A stretch of 64,000 nucleotides of DNA. Origin: Streptomyces sp. NBC_00078 (lineage in GTDB: Bacteria > Actinomycetota > Actinomycetes > Streptomycetales > Streptomycetaceae). Location of the stretch: NCBI RefSeq assembly GCF_026343335.1, contig NZ_JAPELX010000001.1, positions 8,866,001 through 8,930,000 of the forward strand. Reading direction: 5' to 3'. The notes beneath the pieces were generated by a model. It did not search any database, had not been told where the DNA came from, and was given only the letters and a program-made list of their open reading frames with translations. Made by a program: the position numbers and the translations under genes. Of this stretch, positions 25,139 through 35,120 are shown in pieces. Position 1 is the stretch's first letter. Every line of letters begins with the position of its first letter.

Positions 25139-25891
25139 ATGTGTCGTGTCGTCGACCTGCGGCAGGCCGTACTCGCGAAGAACGACGCGAGCGCCCACGA
25201 ACTGCGCGCTCACCTCGCGGCCCGCGGCACCGCGGTCGTCAACCTGCTGTCCAGCCCGGGCAGCGGCAAGACCGCGCTGCTGGAACGCGAACTGCTGCTG
25301 GCACGTGAGCGGTCCGTACCGGTCGCGGCCCTGAGCGCCGATCTCGCCACCGAGAACGACGCGGCGCGCCTGGCGCGTTCGGGCGTCCCGGTCAAGCAGG
25401 TACTCACCGACGGACTGTGTCATCTGGAGGCGGGGATGCTCGCCGGGCACCTGGACGGGTGGCTGCCCGAGGACACCCGGCTGCTGTTCGTGGAGAACGT
25501 CGGCAACCTGGTCTGCCCCGCCTCCTACGACCTGGGGGAGACACTGAGGATCACTCTCGCCTCCGTGACGGAGGGCGAGGACAAGCCGCTCAAGTACCCC
25601 ACCGCGTTCGGCCTCGCCCACCTGGTCGTGGTCACCAAGACCGACATCGCTCAGGCCGTCGAGTTCGACGAGGCGGCGTTCCGCGCGAACGTGGAGCAGG
25701 TCAACCCGGGAGTCGAGGTGGTCCTGACCTCGGCGCGCCGGGGGCAGGGAGTCGGCGCGCTGCTCGACCGGGCGCTGGCCGCCGTGGACGGCGCCCCCGT
25801 CCACTCGCCGGTCATGGCCCGCCCGCACCACCACGCTCACACCCACGTGCAACCGGAGGTCACCGGCACGATGGCCCACACCCACTCGTGA
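25139..25891 (+). CDS. hypB: Hydrogenase nickel incorporation GTPase HypB
   Basis: A 250-residue GTPase that drives nickel transfer to the large subunit. The P-loop is LLSSPGSGKTALLER near residue 39. Switch and base motifs are LLFVENVGNLVCPASYDLGE near 117, LVVVTKTDIAQ near 163 and VLTSARRGQGVGALL. The C-terminus is His-rich (RPHHHAHTHV then AHTHS), giving a nickel-storage tail; the usual N-terminal metal-binding extension is absent, so storage has moved to the end. Its stop overlaps the GTG start of hypF. Confidence 0.93.
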   Translation: MCRVVDLRQAVLAKNDASAHELRAHLAARGTAVVNLLSSPGSGKTALLERELLLARERSVPVAALSADLATENDAARLARSGVPVKQVLTDGLCHLEAGMLAGHLDGWLPEDTRLLFVENVGNLVCPASYDLGETLRITLASVTEGEDKPLKYPTAFGLAHLVVVTKTDIAQAVEFDEAAFRANVEQVNPGVEVVLTSARRGQGVGALLDRALAAVDGAPVHSPVMARPHHHAHTHVQPEVTGTMAHTHS

Positions 25892-28281
25892 GCGCTCCGC
25901 TGGCCCCGGCCGCCGCCGAGGACACTCCGCGACGCCGCCGGGTCACCGTCCGGGGAGTGGTACAGGGCGTGGGCTTCAGGCCCTACGTGTACGGCCTCGC
26001 CACCGAACTCGCCCTGGCCGGACACGTGACGAACACTCCGGAGGGTGTCGTCGTGGAGGTCGAGGGGACCGCCGCGGCCGTGGCCCGGTTCTGCGACCGG
26101 ATCGCCGTCCAGGCACCCCCGCTGGCCCGCGTGGAGTCCGTCCACCACAGGGAGATGCCTCCGGCCGGCGGCACCGCGTTCACCATCCTCGCCTCCCGCG
26201 CCGGGGGACCGGCCCGCACCTTGGTGTCCCCGGACTCCGCCACCTGCGCCGACTGCCTCGCCGAGCTGTCCGACCCGGCGGACCGGCGATACCGCCACCC
26301 GTTCGTCAACTGCACCCACTGCGGACCGCGCTTCACGATCGTCACCGGCGTGCCGTACGACCGGGCCCACACCACCATGGCCGGCTTCGCGATGTGCCCC
26401 GACTGCGCCCGCGAGTACGCGGACCCGGCCGACCGCCGATTCCACGCGCAGCCGGTCGCCTGCCCGGCGTGCGGGCCGCGGCTGCGTCTTCTCGTCGCCG
26501 AGGAGGCAGGGCGCACAAGTGCCGACGGGGCGGAACCGGTCACCGCGGCTCGCGCGCTGCTGGCGCGGGGCGCGATCCTCGCCGTGAAGGGCCTGGGCGG
26601 CTACCACCTGGCCTGCGATGCCACCAACCGGGCGGCCGTCGGCCTCCTGCGACGCCGCAAGGCGCGCGGCGACAAGCCGTTCGCCGTCATGGCCAGGACC
26701 GCGGACGAGGTCCGGCACCTCGTCTCGCTGAGCGCCGAGGAGCGGAACCTGCTCGAAAGCCGAGCCAGGCCGGTCGTCCTGTTGAGGCGGCGTCCGCAGC
26801 CCTCGTACGCCCCCGGGGAACCGCGGCCGGCCGAGGCTGTCGCGCCCGGCAGCCCCGACCTCGGTGTGATGCTGCCGTACACGCCCGTGCACCATCTGCT
26901 GCTCGGCCTGCCGGGCGACCCGGACGGCCCCCGGCTGCTCGTCATGACCAGCGGCAACGTGTCCGGCGAGCCGATTGTCACCGACGACGCCGAGGCGCTG
27001 GAGCGGCTCGCGCACCTGGCGGACGCCTGGCTCACGAACGACCGGCCGATCCACGTCCCGTGCGACGACTCCGTGGTCCGCGTCTGCGACGGGGAACCGC
27101 TGGTGATCCGCCGCTCGCGTGGCTACGCCCCGCTGCCCGTCTCCCTCCCGCTGCCCGTGCGGCCGGCCCTCGCCGTCGGCGGAGACCTGAAGAACGCCTT
27201 CTGTCTGGGGGCGGGCCGCCGCGCCTGGCTGTCTGCGCACATCGGCGACATGGACGACGTGGGCACGCAGCGGGCCTTCGAGCGCGCGGCGGCGCAGCTG
27301 GAGTCCATCACGGGGGTGCGGCCCGAGACGCTGGTCTCCGACCGGCATCCCGGCTACCGCTCCGCCCGGTGGGCCGACCGGAACGCGGCACACCGGCCCG
27401 TCGTGCGCGTCCAGCACCATCACGCGCACGTCGCCGCCGCGATGGCCGAGCACGGCCTCGACGGCAGCCGGGCGGTGATCGGCGTCGCCTTCGACGGCAC
27501 CGGCCACGGCGACGACGGAGCCGTGTGGGGCGGGGAGTTCCTGCTCGCGGACTACGACCACTTCACCCGGTTCGGGCACCTCGCGTACGTCCCGCTGCCC
27601 GGCGGGGACGCCGCGGTGCGCAGGCCCTACCGCATGGCACTGGCCCATCTGAGGGCGGCCGGGATCGGCTGGTCCGACGACCTCGCCTGTACGGCCGCCT
27701 GCCCGCCCGACGAACTCCGAATCCTCGACCGGCAGTTGGCGCGCGGTCTGAACTGTGTCCCCACATCCAGCATGGGCCGGCTCTTCGACGCAGTCTCCTC
27801 CCTCGCCGGAGTGTGCCACCGAGCCGGATACGAGGCCCAGGCCGCCGTCGAGCTGGAGGGCGCGGCTCTGCGTGCACCCGCCGATGACACCACCGCGTAC
27901 GCCTTCGCCCTTCACACGTCGCAGGAGAACGGGGGCGGCGCCGTACGGGCCGATCCGGCACCCGTGCTCGCGGCGATCGTCGGCGACCTGCGCGCGCGCG
28001 TCGAGCCGGCCCTGGTCGCGGCCCGCTTCCACCGGAGCGTGACCGTCATGGTGCACCGGATCTGCGCGAGGGCGCGAGAGCGGCACAGGCTGGACACGGT
28101 TGCCCTGACCGGAGGCGTGTTCGCCAACACGCTGCTCGCCTCGGACTGTGCCGCCACCCTGCGCGAGGACGGCTTCACGGTCCTGCGACACCACCTGGTA
28201 CCACCCAATGACGGCGGCCTGGCGCTGGGCCAGCTGATGGTGGCCGCCCGCGCCACCCCCACCCCCACCCCCACCGACTGA
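25888..28281 (+). CDS. hypF: Carbamoyltransferase HypF
   Basis: A 797-residue enzyme that converts carbamoyl phosphate to the carbamoyl group which HypE turns into the cyanide ligands. Domains in order: an acylphosphatase-like unit (VRGVVQGVGFRPYVYGLATE near 21), two zinc fingers (CADCLAEL ... CTHCGPRF and CPDCAREY ... CPACGPRL), a YrdC-like carbamoyladenylate domain (AILAVKGLGGYHLACDATN near 231), and a Kae1-like domain with HHHAHVAAAMAEHG near 510 and GVAFDGTGHGDDG. The GTG start overlaps the hypB stop. The last residues form a PTPTPT tail. Complete. Confidence 0.94.
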   Translation: MSAPLAPAAAEDTPRRRRVTVRGVVQGVGFRPYVYGLATELALAGHVTNTPEGVVVEVEGTAAAVARFCDRIAVQAPPLARVESVHHREMPPAGGTAFTILASRAGGPARTLVSPDSATCADCLAELSDPADRRYRHPFVNCTHCGPRFTIVTGVPYDRAHTTMAGFAMCPDCAREYADPADRRFHAQPVACPACGPRLRLLVAEEAGRTSADGAEPVTAARALLARGAILAVKGLGGYHLACDATNRAAVGLLRRRKARGDKPFAVMARTADEVRHLVSLSAEERNLLESRARPVVLLRRRPQPSYAPGEPRPAEAVAPGSPDLGVMLPYTPVHHLLLGLPGDPDGPRLLVMTSGNVSGEPIVTDDAEALERLAHLADAWLTNDRPIHVPCDDSVVRVCDGEPLVIRRSRGYAPLPVSLPLPVRPALAVGGDLKNAFCLGAGRRAWLSAHIGDMDDVGTQRAFERAAAQLESITGVRPETLVSDRHPGYRSARWADRNAAHRPVVRVQHHHAHVAAAMAEHGLDGSRAVIGVAFDGTGHGDDGAVWGGEFLLADYDHFTRFGHLAYVPLPGGDAAVRRPYRMALAHLRAAGIGWSDDLACTAACPPDELRILDRQLARGLNCVPTSSMGRLFDAVSSLAGVCHRAGYEAQAAVELEGAALRAPADDTTAYAFALHTSQENGGGAVRADPAPVLAAIVGDLRARVEPALVAARFHRSVTVMVHRICARARERHRLDTVALTGGVFANTLLASDCAATLREDGFTVLRHHLVPPNDGGLALGQLMVAARATPTPTPTD

Positions 28282-28313
28282 GCAGACGCGCGACCCACAG
28301 CGAGGAGAGGCTC

Positions 28314-28619
28314 ATGTGCCTGGCGGTACCCGGCAGAGTGCTGGACATCGAGGAAAGGGACGGCACCCGTATGGCCACCGTCGACTTCGGCGGCGTGGTC
28401 AAGGAGGTGTGCCTGGAGTACCTGCCCGACCTGGAGGTGGGTGAGTACGCCATCGTCCACGTCGGGTTCGCCCTGCAACGGCTGGACGAGGAGTCGGCGC
28501 GGCAGACGCTCGAACTGTTCGCCGAACTCGGCCTGTTGCAGGAGGAGTTCGGCGACCCCTGGGAAACGGCGGCGGCCGCGGAGACGGGCCAGGAACCGGT
28601 GAAAGAGGTGCGCAAGTAG
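28314..28619 (+). CDS. hypC: Hydrogenase assembly chaperone HypC
   Basis: A 101-residue chaperone that carries the Fe(CN)2CO unit with HypD. It begins MCLAVPGRVLDI, with the essential Cys2, and keeps DFGGVVKEVCLEYLPDLEVG and YAIVHVGFALQRLDEE. The C-terminal 25 residues (after EEFGDPWE) are an extension beyond the usual 75-90. GAGGAG precedes the start. Its stop overlaps the GTG of hypD by one base. Confidence 0.93.
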   Translation: MCLAVPGRVLDIEERDGTRMATVDFGGVVKEVCLEYLPDLEVGEYAIVHVGFALQRLDEESARQTLELFAELGLLQEEFGDPWETAAAAETGQEPVKEVRK

Positions 28620-29746
28620 TGAAGTACATCGACGAGTTCCAGGACCCGGAGCTGGCCCGCCGGCTCCTCGACGACATCCACGCCACGGTGACCAGGCCAT
28701 GGGCCCTCATGGAGGTGTGCGGAGGCCAGACGCACAGCATCATCCGCCACGGCATCGACCAACTCCTGCCGGATCAGGTCGAGTTGATTCACGGACCCGG
28801 CTGTCCGGTGTGTGTGACCCCGCTGGAGGTCATCGACAAGGCGCTGGAGATCGCCTCCCGGCCGGAGGTGATCTTCTGTTCCTTCGGGGACATGCTGCGC
28901 GTGCCGGGCACGGGACGGGACCTGTTCCAGGTCCGCGGGGAGGGCGGTGACGTGCGTGTCGTCTACTCCCCGCTTGACGCACTGCGGATCGCGCAGCAGA
29001 ACCCCGACCGCCAGGTGGTGTTCTTCGGCATCGGCTTCGAGACGACCGCACCCCCCAACGCCATGACGGTCCATCAGGCCCGGAAGCTGGGCATCGAGAA
29101 CTTCAGCATGCTGGTGTCCCACGTCCGCGTACCACCCGCCATCGAAGCGATCATGTCGTCGCCGAGCTGCCGTGTGCAGGGCTTCCTCGCGGCCGGGCAC
29201 GTGTGCAGCGTGATGGGTGTGGGGGAGTACCCGGAACTGGCGGAACGCTTCCGCGTTCCGATCGTCGTGACGGGCTTCGAACCGCTGGACATCCTCGAAG
29301 GCGTGCGCCGGGCCGTCCGTCAGCTGGAACGCGGTGAGCACACCGTCGACAACGCCTACGCCCGTGCCGTCCGCCCGGAGGGCAATCCGGCCGCCCGGGC
29401 CATGCTGGAGGACGTCTTCGAGGTCACCGACCGTGCCTGGCGTGGCATCGGGGTGATCCCCGACAGCGGCTGGCGGCTTTCGTCGAAGTACCGCGACCAC
29501 GACGCCGAGTACCGCTTCTCGGTCGACGGGATCCGGACGGCGGAACCCGCCGAGTGCCGCAGCGGAGAGGTCCTGCAGGGCCTGCTCAAGCCGCACGAGT
29601 GCGAGGCCTTCGGCACTCGGTGCACGCCGCGTACCCCCCTGGGGGCCACCATGGTCTCCAGCGAGGGAGCCTGCGCGGCCTACTACCTCTACCGGCGTCT
29701 GGACCTGCCCACCACCACGGCCCGGGAGGCGAGCCCCGTTGTCTGA
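28619..29746 (+). CDS. hypD: Hydrogenase formation protein HypD
   Basis: A 375-residue Fe-S protein that assembles the iron with CN and CO ligands together with HypC. It has the family motifs VCGGQTHSIIRHGID near residue 39, HGPGCPVCVTPLEVID near 60, FGIGFETTAPPNAMTVHQ near 138 and the C-terminal Cys cluster near 325-345 (CRSGEVLQGLLKPHECEAFG, CTPRTPLGATMVSSEGACAA). GTG start, coupled to hypC. Its end overlaps the TTG start of hypE. Confidence 0.94.
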   Translation: MKYIDEFQDPELARRLLDDIHATVTRPWALMEVCGGQTHSIIRHGIDQLLPDQVELIHGPGCPVCVTPLEVIDKALEIASRPEVIFCSFGDMLRVPGTGRDLFQVRGEGGDVRVVYSPLDALRIAQQNPDRQVVFFGIGFETTAPPNAMTVHQARKLGIENFSMLVSHVRVPPAIEAIMSSPSCRVQGFLAAGHVCSVMGVGEYPELAERFRVPIVVTGFEPLDILEGVRRAVRQLERGEHTVDNAYARAVRPEGNPAARAMLEDVFEVTDRAWRGIGVIPDSGWRLSSKYRDHDAEYRFSVDGIRTAEPAECRSGEVLQGLLKPHECEAFGTRCTPRTPLGATMVSSEGACAAYYLYRRLDLPTTTAREASPVV

Positions 29747-30818
29747 CACCACCGATCTCCCCGTCCCCACCCTGGACGTCGAAGCGTGGACGTGCCCGGC
29801 ACCGGTACGCGACCGGCCCCGCGTCGTGATGGGACACGGCGGTGGTGGAGTCCTCTCCGCCGAACTGGTCCAGCAGATCTTCGCCCCGGCCTTCGGCGGC
29901 GAGGTGCTGTCGCAGATGGGCGACTCCGCCGTCCTCTCCCTGGGCGGGGCCCGGATGGCGTTCTCCACCGACTCGTACGTGGTGCGGCCGCTGTTCTTCC
30001 CCGGCGGCAGCATCGGCGAACTCGCGGTCAACGGCACCGTCAACGATCTCGCCATGAGCGGTGCCCGAGCCGCCTACCTCTCCTGCGGATTCATCCTCGA
30101 GGAGGGCGTCGAGCTGGACGTGGTCACGCGAGTGTCCGAGGCACTGGGTGCGGCTGCGCGCACCGCCGGTGTGGAGGTGGCCACCGGCGACACCAAGGTG
30201 GTGGAGGCCGGCCACGGCGACGGGATCTTCATCAACACGGCGGGCATCGGGGTCGTCCCGCCGGGCGTCGATCTGCGTCCTCAGCGGGTCGTCCCCGGTG
30301 ACGTGGTGATCGTCAGCGGGGCCATCGGTGTGCACGGGGTGGCGGTCATGAGCGTGCGCGAGGGCCTGGAGTTCGGCGTGGAGATCAAGAGCGACTGTGC
30401 GGCGCTCGGCGGCCTGGTCGACGCCATGCTCGCCGTCACCCCGGATCTGCATGTACTGCGTGATCCCACCCGGGGCGGCCTGGCGGCCACGCTCAACGAG
30501 ATCGCGGCGGCCTCCGGCACAGGGGTGGCCATCCGGGAACGCGAGGTCCCGGTGCCGCCCGCCGTGGCCAACGCCTGCGCCATTCTCGGACTGGACCCCA
30601 TGTACATCGCCAACGAGGGCAAGCTGGTCGCCTTCGTCCCGCGCGAGCACGCCGACGCCGTTCTCGAGGCGATGCGGGCCCATCCTCTGGGCGCGGACTC
30701 CGTGATCATCGGAGAGGCCGTCGAGGCGCACCCCGGCATGGTCGTGGCCCGCACCGGCCTGGGGGGAACGCGGGTGATCGATCTGCCGATCGGGGAGCAG
30801 CTGCCGCGGATCTGCTGA
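29739..30818 (+). CDS. hypE: Carbamoyl dehydratase HypE
   Basis: A 359-residue ATP-dependent enzyme that dehydrates the thiocarboxamide on its own C-terminal cysteine to a thiocyanate, the source of the CN ligands. The C-terminus is PRIC, the expected carbamoyl acceptor. The ATP/AIR-synthase-like core shows MGHGGGGVLSAELVQQIF near residue 31, STDSYVVRPLFFPGGSIGEL near 75, GDTKVVEAGHGDGIFINTAG near 150 and RDPTRGGLAATLNEIA. I take the TTG at 29739 as start because GGGAGG lies nine bases upstream; it overlaps the end of hypD by eight bases. Last gene of the hyp block. Confidence 0.94.
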   Translation: MSDTTDLPVPTLDVEAWTCPAPVRDRPRVVMGHGGGGVLSAELVQQIFAPAFGGEVLSQMGDSAVLSLGGARMAFSTDSYVVRPLFFPGGSIGELAVNGTVNDLAMSGARAAYLSCGFILEEGVELDVVTRVSEALGAAARTAGVEVATGDTKVVEAGHGDGIFINTAGIGVVPPGVDLRPQRVVPGDVVIVSGAIGVHGVAVMSVREGLEFGVEIKSDCAALGGLVDAMLAVTPDLHVLRDPTRGGLAATLNEIAAASGTGVAIREREVPVPPAVANACAILGLDPMYIANEGKLVAFVPREHADAVLEAMRAHPLGADSVIIGEAVEAHPGMVVARTGLGGTRVIDLPIGEQLPRIC

Positions 30819-30869
30819 CGGGGGGCGCTGCGCGTCCCGGGACCGGTCGTCCAGGCACCGATCTGGCCG

Positions 30870-31256
30870 TTAACCCGGCCGGCGCCCGGACGGCGGGTCC
30901 TTGGGGTCCACGCCGGTCGTGGCAGAAGCGTCCTTGGTGCCGCTGGGGCGCTGGGAGCGCCCCTTGCGTCCGGTGTCGCGCCTGCCTTTCTCGTCCGCGT
31001 CGCCGTACTTCTCACCGCTTGCACCGCGGCTCTCGGCGGAGTCGCCCGGCACGGACTTGGTCTCCTCAGGAGACTTCGTCCGGCCCCGGCCTCTTTCGCC
31101 GGCCTGCTCAGTCGCATGGAAGGAGCGGCGAGCGCTCGGGTTGTCCTGCTGGCGCGTCTCATCCACATCGGGCGACCAGCCGTGCTGTCCTGTGCCCTGG
31201 TGACGGCTGGGACCCTCTCCCTGCGGTGGCTCGGACGAACGTGGTTTCTTCGACAT
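30870..31256 (-). CDS. Hydrophilic, intrinsically disordered protein, 128 aa
   Basis: A strongly charged protein made almost entirely of Gly, Ser, Arg, Lys, Glu, Asp and Pro, without hydrophobic stretches (HQGTGQHGWSPDVDETRQQD, then RRDTGRKGRSQRPSGTK). Proteins with this pattern recur in Streptomyces; they look like stress-related hydrophilins, but this is a similarity of composition only. It starts with ATG at 31256 and faces the hyp block tail to tail, with 51 bases between. Possibly an osmotic or desiccation protein; unconfirmed. Confidence 0.6.
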   Translation of the reverse strand: MSKKPRSSEPPQGEGPSRHQGTGQHGWSPDVDETRQQDNPSARRSFHATEQAGERGRGRTKSPEETKSVPGDSAESRGASGEKYGDADEKGRRDTGRKGRSQRPSGTKDASATTGVDPKDPPSGRRPG

Positions 31257-31690
31257 GGCCGAGTCCGCCTTTTCATGGTCAGTGGGGGACGCCGGTCATG
31301 CGCACCCACGATAGGTGAATTATCCCTCATCCCGATATTTCGGGCGCGCTATGACTTTGGCCTGGGTGGTGCTCCGCAGGTGCTCGCCTCGTCCAGTAGG
31401 CGACGTGAGGACCGGGGGCCGGTACAGGGCACGCCGGACAGAAGGAAGCTCCGTGGCCTTCTTCTTGATGTCGACCGCTTCTCGATGTCGACCGCCCGGC
31501 TGGATGAAGCCGGGTGGGCGTCTGTTGTCAGCCACGACGCGCACACACCCCGCAAACGCAACCTGCGGAACAGTGAACGAACAAGTCAGCTGTCCCACGA
31601 CCACGTCGCACATGCGACCCCGTCGCACAGGTTAAAGATCAAGCTGGAGATCAGTGATTCTTGTGTGGTCATGGGGTTGCCTGGTAGGAC
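31257..31690. other. Intergenic region before the FtsX permeases
   Basis: I find no convincing coding frame. The bases are less GC-rich than the genes around it, in keeping with a promoter region for the diverging genes at 31256 and 31738. Confidence 0.5.
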
Positions 31691-31713
31691 TGTGACGCGC
31701 CGTTACCGTCACA
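31691..31713. promoter_or_regulatory. Inverted repeat TGTGACG-N9-CGTCACA
   Basis: Perfect 7-base arms at 31691-31697 and 31707-31713, 24 bases before the GTG start of the permease gene. This looks like an operator; the protein that binds is unknown. Confidence 0.4.
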
Positions 31714-31737
31714 TGTTCGATTCTGCGGGGGTTACAT

Positions 31738-34700
31738 GTGGCCGCCACGGCCTTAACGTCTTCACCTCGGCGACGCCCGGGTGCCCCGCGTCCGCTCCGG
31801 CAGCGGCTTCCCACCGTTGTCAGGCGGGCCACTCGCCACGGGCTGGTGCTGGCCGCTGTCGCGGTGACCGTGCTGCTGTGTGCGACGGCGCTGGCCGCGC
31901 TCGCGGCGCTGGCCGGGAGTTCGGTGCAGGCCGGGGCCGAGCGGCGGCTGGCCGGCAACCTCGACGCGCAGGTGAATGTCAGCGCGTCCTTCCGGGCCGG
32001 GGGGATGGCCGCCGCCGACCGAGAGGTGCGGGCCGCCGCCGAGCGGGTGTTCGCCGGGGTGCCACAGCGGACCTACGTGGGGCTGCTGGGCGTGTCGCCG
32101 GTCTCGGTGACAGGGATCGGCGAGATGGCCGCCCCGCCGCGCGGTCCCGGAGCCGGCGGCCTGCACCCGGTCGCAGTGCAGGACGGGGGCAGGTTCGGGC
32201 AGTTGGTCGCCGGGCGGTGGCCCGCCGGCACGGCCGACGCGCCGGCCGGCGCGTTCACCTCACTCCCCGATGTCCGGGTCGCCACTGGGTCCACCGCCCC
32301 GGTCGACGCGGCGCTGCCTGACGCGCTGGCCAGGCGCCTGGGCGTCGGACCCGGTACCGGCCTTCAGGTGGAGGACGCCTTCGGGCGCGCCATGACCGTG
32401 CGGATCACCGGAGTCTTCCGGGCGAGAGGTGCCATCGGGTTCTGGCCTGCCATGGCCGGGGACCTGGCCCCGGGACAAACCGCTGACCAGGGCCTGCTGG
32501 TGGTGTCGGCGTCTGCTCTCAACGGCAGCGCTGTCCTGAACGGGCAGCTGACGGCCCACTGGAGCGTGCAGCCCGACTTCTCCCGTATCGACGCGGCCAG
32601 CCTCGCCGGGCTGCACGAACGGCTGCGCGCTTTCTCGGGCAGCGAGAGCCGGGTGTCGGTGTTCGGCGGGCGACCGCCGTCGCTGGACGACCTGACGGTG
32701 GTCTCCGGTCTGCCGGGCGCGGTCGACGACCTGACGGTGCCGATGGTGGCGGCCCGGTCCTCGCTCTACCTGCCGAGCGTGATGCTGGCAGCCTTGGCCC
32801 TGGCCACCCTGGTACTGGCAGCCCGTCAGTTGACGGTGCGCCGGCGCGACGAGCTGGCCCTCCAACGGGCCAGAGGCGCCGGCACCTTGCGGTTGCTGCG
32901 CGGTGCGACGGCCGAGTGGGCGCTCACCGGCGTCCCGGCCGCCGCCGCAGCACCCTTCCTTGCCGGACTGCTGCACCCCGGCAACCGGGGCTTCGGCGCG
33001 TGGGCGGCGGTGGGCCTGACCCTGCTGGTGCACGCCGCGGCGGTGCTGCTGCCCGTACTGCCGTCGGCGCGGACACGGTCGGCCCGCGGCGCACGAGCCG
33101 CCGCCGCGCAGCGGCTGGGCGCCGACCTGGCCCTGGCGGCCGTCGCCGCTCTGGGCTATCTGGAACTGCGGCGGCACCACTCACTCCTCGCCGGCCTGGG
33201 CACCGGCAGCGCGTCCGCGGACCCGGTGCTGGTCCTGGTGCCGGCCCTGGTGGCGGGCGCCGCCGCGCTCCTGCTGCTACGACTGCTGCCGCCGGCCTCC
33301 CTTCTGCTGGACGCGTTCGGCCGTCGCAGCCGGGGCCTCATCCGCGCGCTGGCCGGGTGGCAGCTGAGCCGGCGGGCTGCGCGCAACGCCGGGCCGGTGG
33401 TGCTGATGTGCCTGGCCGTGTCGGTGAGCGCCTTCGCGACCACCGCGCTGGCCTGCCTGGGCGCCCTGGCCTCCGAGGAGGCCGCCTTCACCGTCGGCGC
33501 GGACGTACGGATCTCCCCGTCCGAAGCGGGCACCTACCCCTCCTCCGCACTGGGCGCCGCCTACCGCACGCTGCCGGCGGTGACCGCCGTGACACCGGTG
33601 ACACGATCGACGGTGAACCTGCCCGGCGGCACCACCGAAGACCTGGTCGGCGCGATCGGCGGACCCGCTCCCCGGACCCCGTCACCGGTCGTCTACGGGA
33701 TACGGCTCCCCGGGCGTCCGACCGCGCTGCTCCTGGACGAGCGGCTGAGCAGCGACGGCAGCCGGGCGGCGCCGACCCTGGAACTGACCGTGCAGGACGC
33801 GTCCGGCCTCGTCAGCACGGTGACAACCCACCTGCCCGCCGCCGACGGAGCCAGGCACACCGTCGTCGTCCCACTCAAGGTGGCGCTGAGCGGCGGCCAC
33901 CCGCGGGAGTATCCGCTGACGGTCACCGCCGTCAACCTCCTCCCGCAGCCGAACATGCGTCCCGCGCGGCTGGACCTGGCACTGATCCGGGTGGGCGCGC
34001 GCGGCACCGCGGACACCTGGGCCACCCGGCTGCCCGGTGGGCAACGCTGGGCCAACGGCACGGACCACGCTTCCGACTCCACCACGGGGGCGTGCCAAGG
34101 AAAGCCGACCGGCAGCTACGAACCCGGCACTCCCGGGGTGTGCTCCATCGCTCCCGGCGGCTCCGAAGTGCTCCGCACCACCGTCAGCACCGGAATCCGG
34201 GCCGCCCAGGCCGTCGACGACGCCCTGGGCGGCCCGTCCGACAGCGACTACGACACCCGGCCCGGCAGCCAGGTCCGACTCGTGGCGGGCCCGGCCGGCC
34301 GGCCCGCGCCGCTGCCGGTGCGCGCCGACTCCTCGGCGCTGCGCGACGCGCGCCTGGGCGTCGGCAGCACCACGACGCTGGATCTGGGCAGCGCCCGCGT
34401 CACCGCCAAGGTCGTGGGCCGGGTCGACGCGCTGCCCGGACTGGGCCGCGGACAGGGTCATCTGATCGCCGACCAGCGCCAGCTCGCTACTGCGATGACG
34501 CGAGCCGGTGCCGACCAGGAGGATCCCGCGTTCTGGTGGCTCAGCAGCACCGACAGCGCCCGCACGGCTGTCGCCGCCGAGGCGCAGCCCGCGCTGGGCC
34601 GCGTCACCACCACGGCGCGTACCGCCGCGTCCCTGCAGGCCGACCCGTTCCGCAGTGGGCTGCGCCGGGTGCTGGAACTGGTCCGGTATCTGGCCCCCGG

Positions 34701-35085
34701 TTTCGCGCTCATCGCCTTCACCGTGCACGCCGTGGTCTCCACCCGGCAGCGCCGCACGGAGTTCGCCCTGCTGCGGGCGATCGGCGTCCGTGCCGGAAGC
34801 CTGTCTGCGCTGCTGGCCGCCGAGCAACTGGGGCTGGCGCTGTTCGCGGTGGTCCCAGGGGCGCTGATGGGCATGGCCCTGGCGTCGGCCGTGCTGCCAC
34901 TGGTCACCGTGGACGACAGCGGCCAGGCTCCCTATCCGCCGCTGCCGTTGGTCATCCCCTGGGGACCCGTGACGCTTTTCGCGGTGGCGACCGCTGTTGC
35001 CATCAGCGCGGTCGTGCTGGCACTGGCCCGGCTGCTGTCCCGAGTGGACCTGGTGCGTGTGCTGCGAGCCGGGGAGGACCGTTGA
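31738..35085 (+). CDS. FtsX-like ABC transporter permease (first)
   Basis: A large permease (1,115 residues) of the MacB/FtsX type. It has an N-terminal transmembrane helix (GLVLAAVAVTVLLCATALAA), a long extracytoplasmic domain to about 330, transmembrane segments near 350-530 (YLPSVMLAALALATLVLAA), a second extracytoplasmic domain to about 970, and a C-terminal FtsX domain (LAPGFALIAFTVHAVVSTRQ, RRTEFALLRAIGVRAGSLSA near 1000). The GTG start follows GCGGGGG at 8 bases. It is coupled with the second permease. The convergent ATPase at 39029 is the natural partner; the substrate (peptide, lipid or siderophore) cannot be read. Confidence 0.88.
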   Translation: MAATALTSSPRRRPGAPRPLRQRLPTVVRRATRHGLVLAAVAVTVLLCATALAALAALAGSSVQAGAERRLAGNLDAQVNVSASFRAGGMAAADREVRAAAERVFAGVPQRTYVGLLGVSPVSVTGIGEMAAPPRGPGAGGLHPVAVQDGGRFGQLVAGRWPAGTADAPAGAFTSLPDVRVATGSTAPVDAALPDALARRLGVGPGTGLQVEDAFGRAMTVRITGVFRARGAIGFWPAMAGDLAPGQTADQGLLVVSASALNGSAVLNGQLTAHWSVQPDFSRIDAASLAGLHERLRAFSGSESRVSVFGGRPPSLDDLTVVSGLPGAVDDLTVPMVAARSSLYLPSVMLAALALATLVLAARQLTVRRRDELALQRARGAGTLRLLRGATAEWALTGVPAAAAAPFLAGLLHPGNRGFGAWAAVGLTLLVHAAAVLLPVLPSARTRSARGARAAAAQRLGADLALAAVAALGYLELRRHHSLLAGLGTGSASADPVLVLVPALVAGAAALLLLRLLPPASLLLDAFGRRSRGLIRALAGWQLSRRAARNAGPVVLMCLAVSVSAFATTALACLGALASEEAAFTVGADVRISPSEAGTYPSSALGAAYRTLPAVTAVTPVTRSTVNLPGGTTEDLVGAIGGPAPRTPSPVVYGIRLPGRPTALLLDERLSSDGSRAAPTLELTVQDASGLVSTVTTHLPAADGARHTVVVPLKVALSGGHPREYPLTVTAVNLLPQPNMRPARLDLALIRVGARGTADTWATRLPGGQRWANGTDHASDSTTGACQGKPTGSYEPGTPGVCSIAPGGSEVLRTTVSTGIRAAQAVDDALGGPSDSDYDTRPGSQVRLVAGPAGRPAPLPVRADSSALRDARLGVGSTTTLDLGSARVTAKVVGRVDALPGLGRGQGHLIADQRQLATAMTRAGADQEDPAFWWLSSTDSARTAVAAEAQPALGRVTTTARTAASLQADPFRSGLRRVLELVRYLAPGFALIAFTVHAVVSTRQRRTEFALLRAIGVRAGSLSALLAAEQLGLALFAVVPGALMGMALASAVLPLVTVDDSGQAPYPPLPLVIPWGPVTLFAVATAVAISAVVLALARLLSRVDLVRVLRAGEDR

Positions 35086-35120
35086 GCCGGGTGGACGGAC
35101 ACGACCGGGAAGGGCGGACG

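Noticed and set aside
32916..35081. Long open frame upstream of and continuous with the second permease
   Set aside because: It is the out-of-frame shadow of the first permease: Arg/Gly/Pro-rich and without membrane segments. The real second gene begins near 35121.
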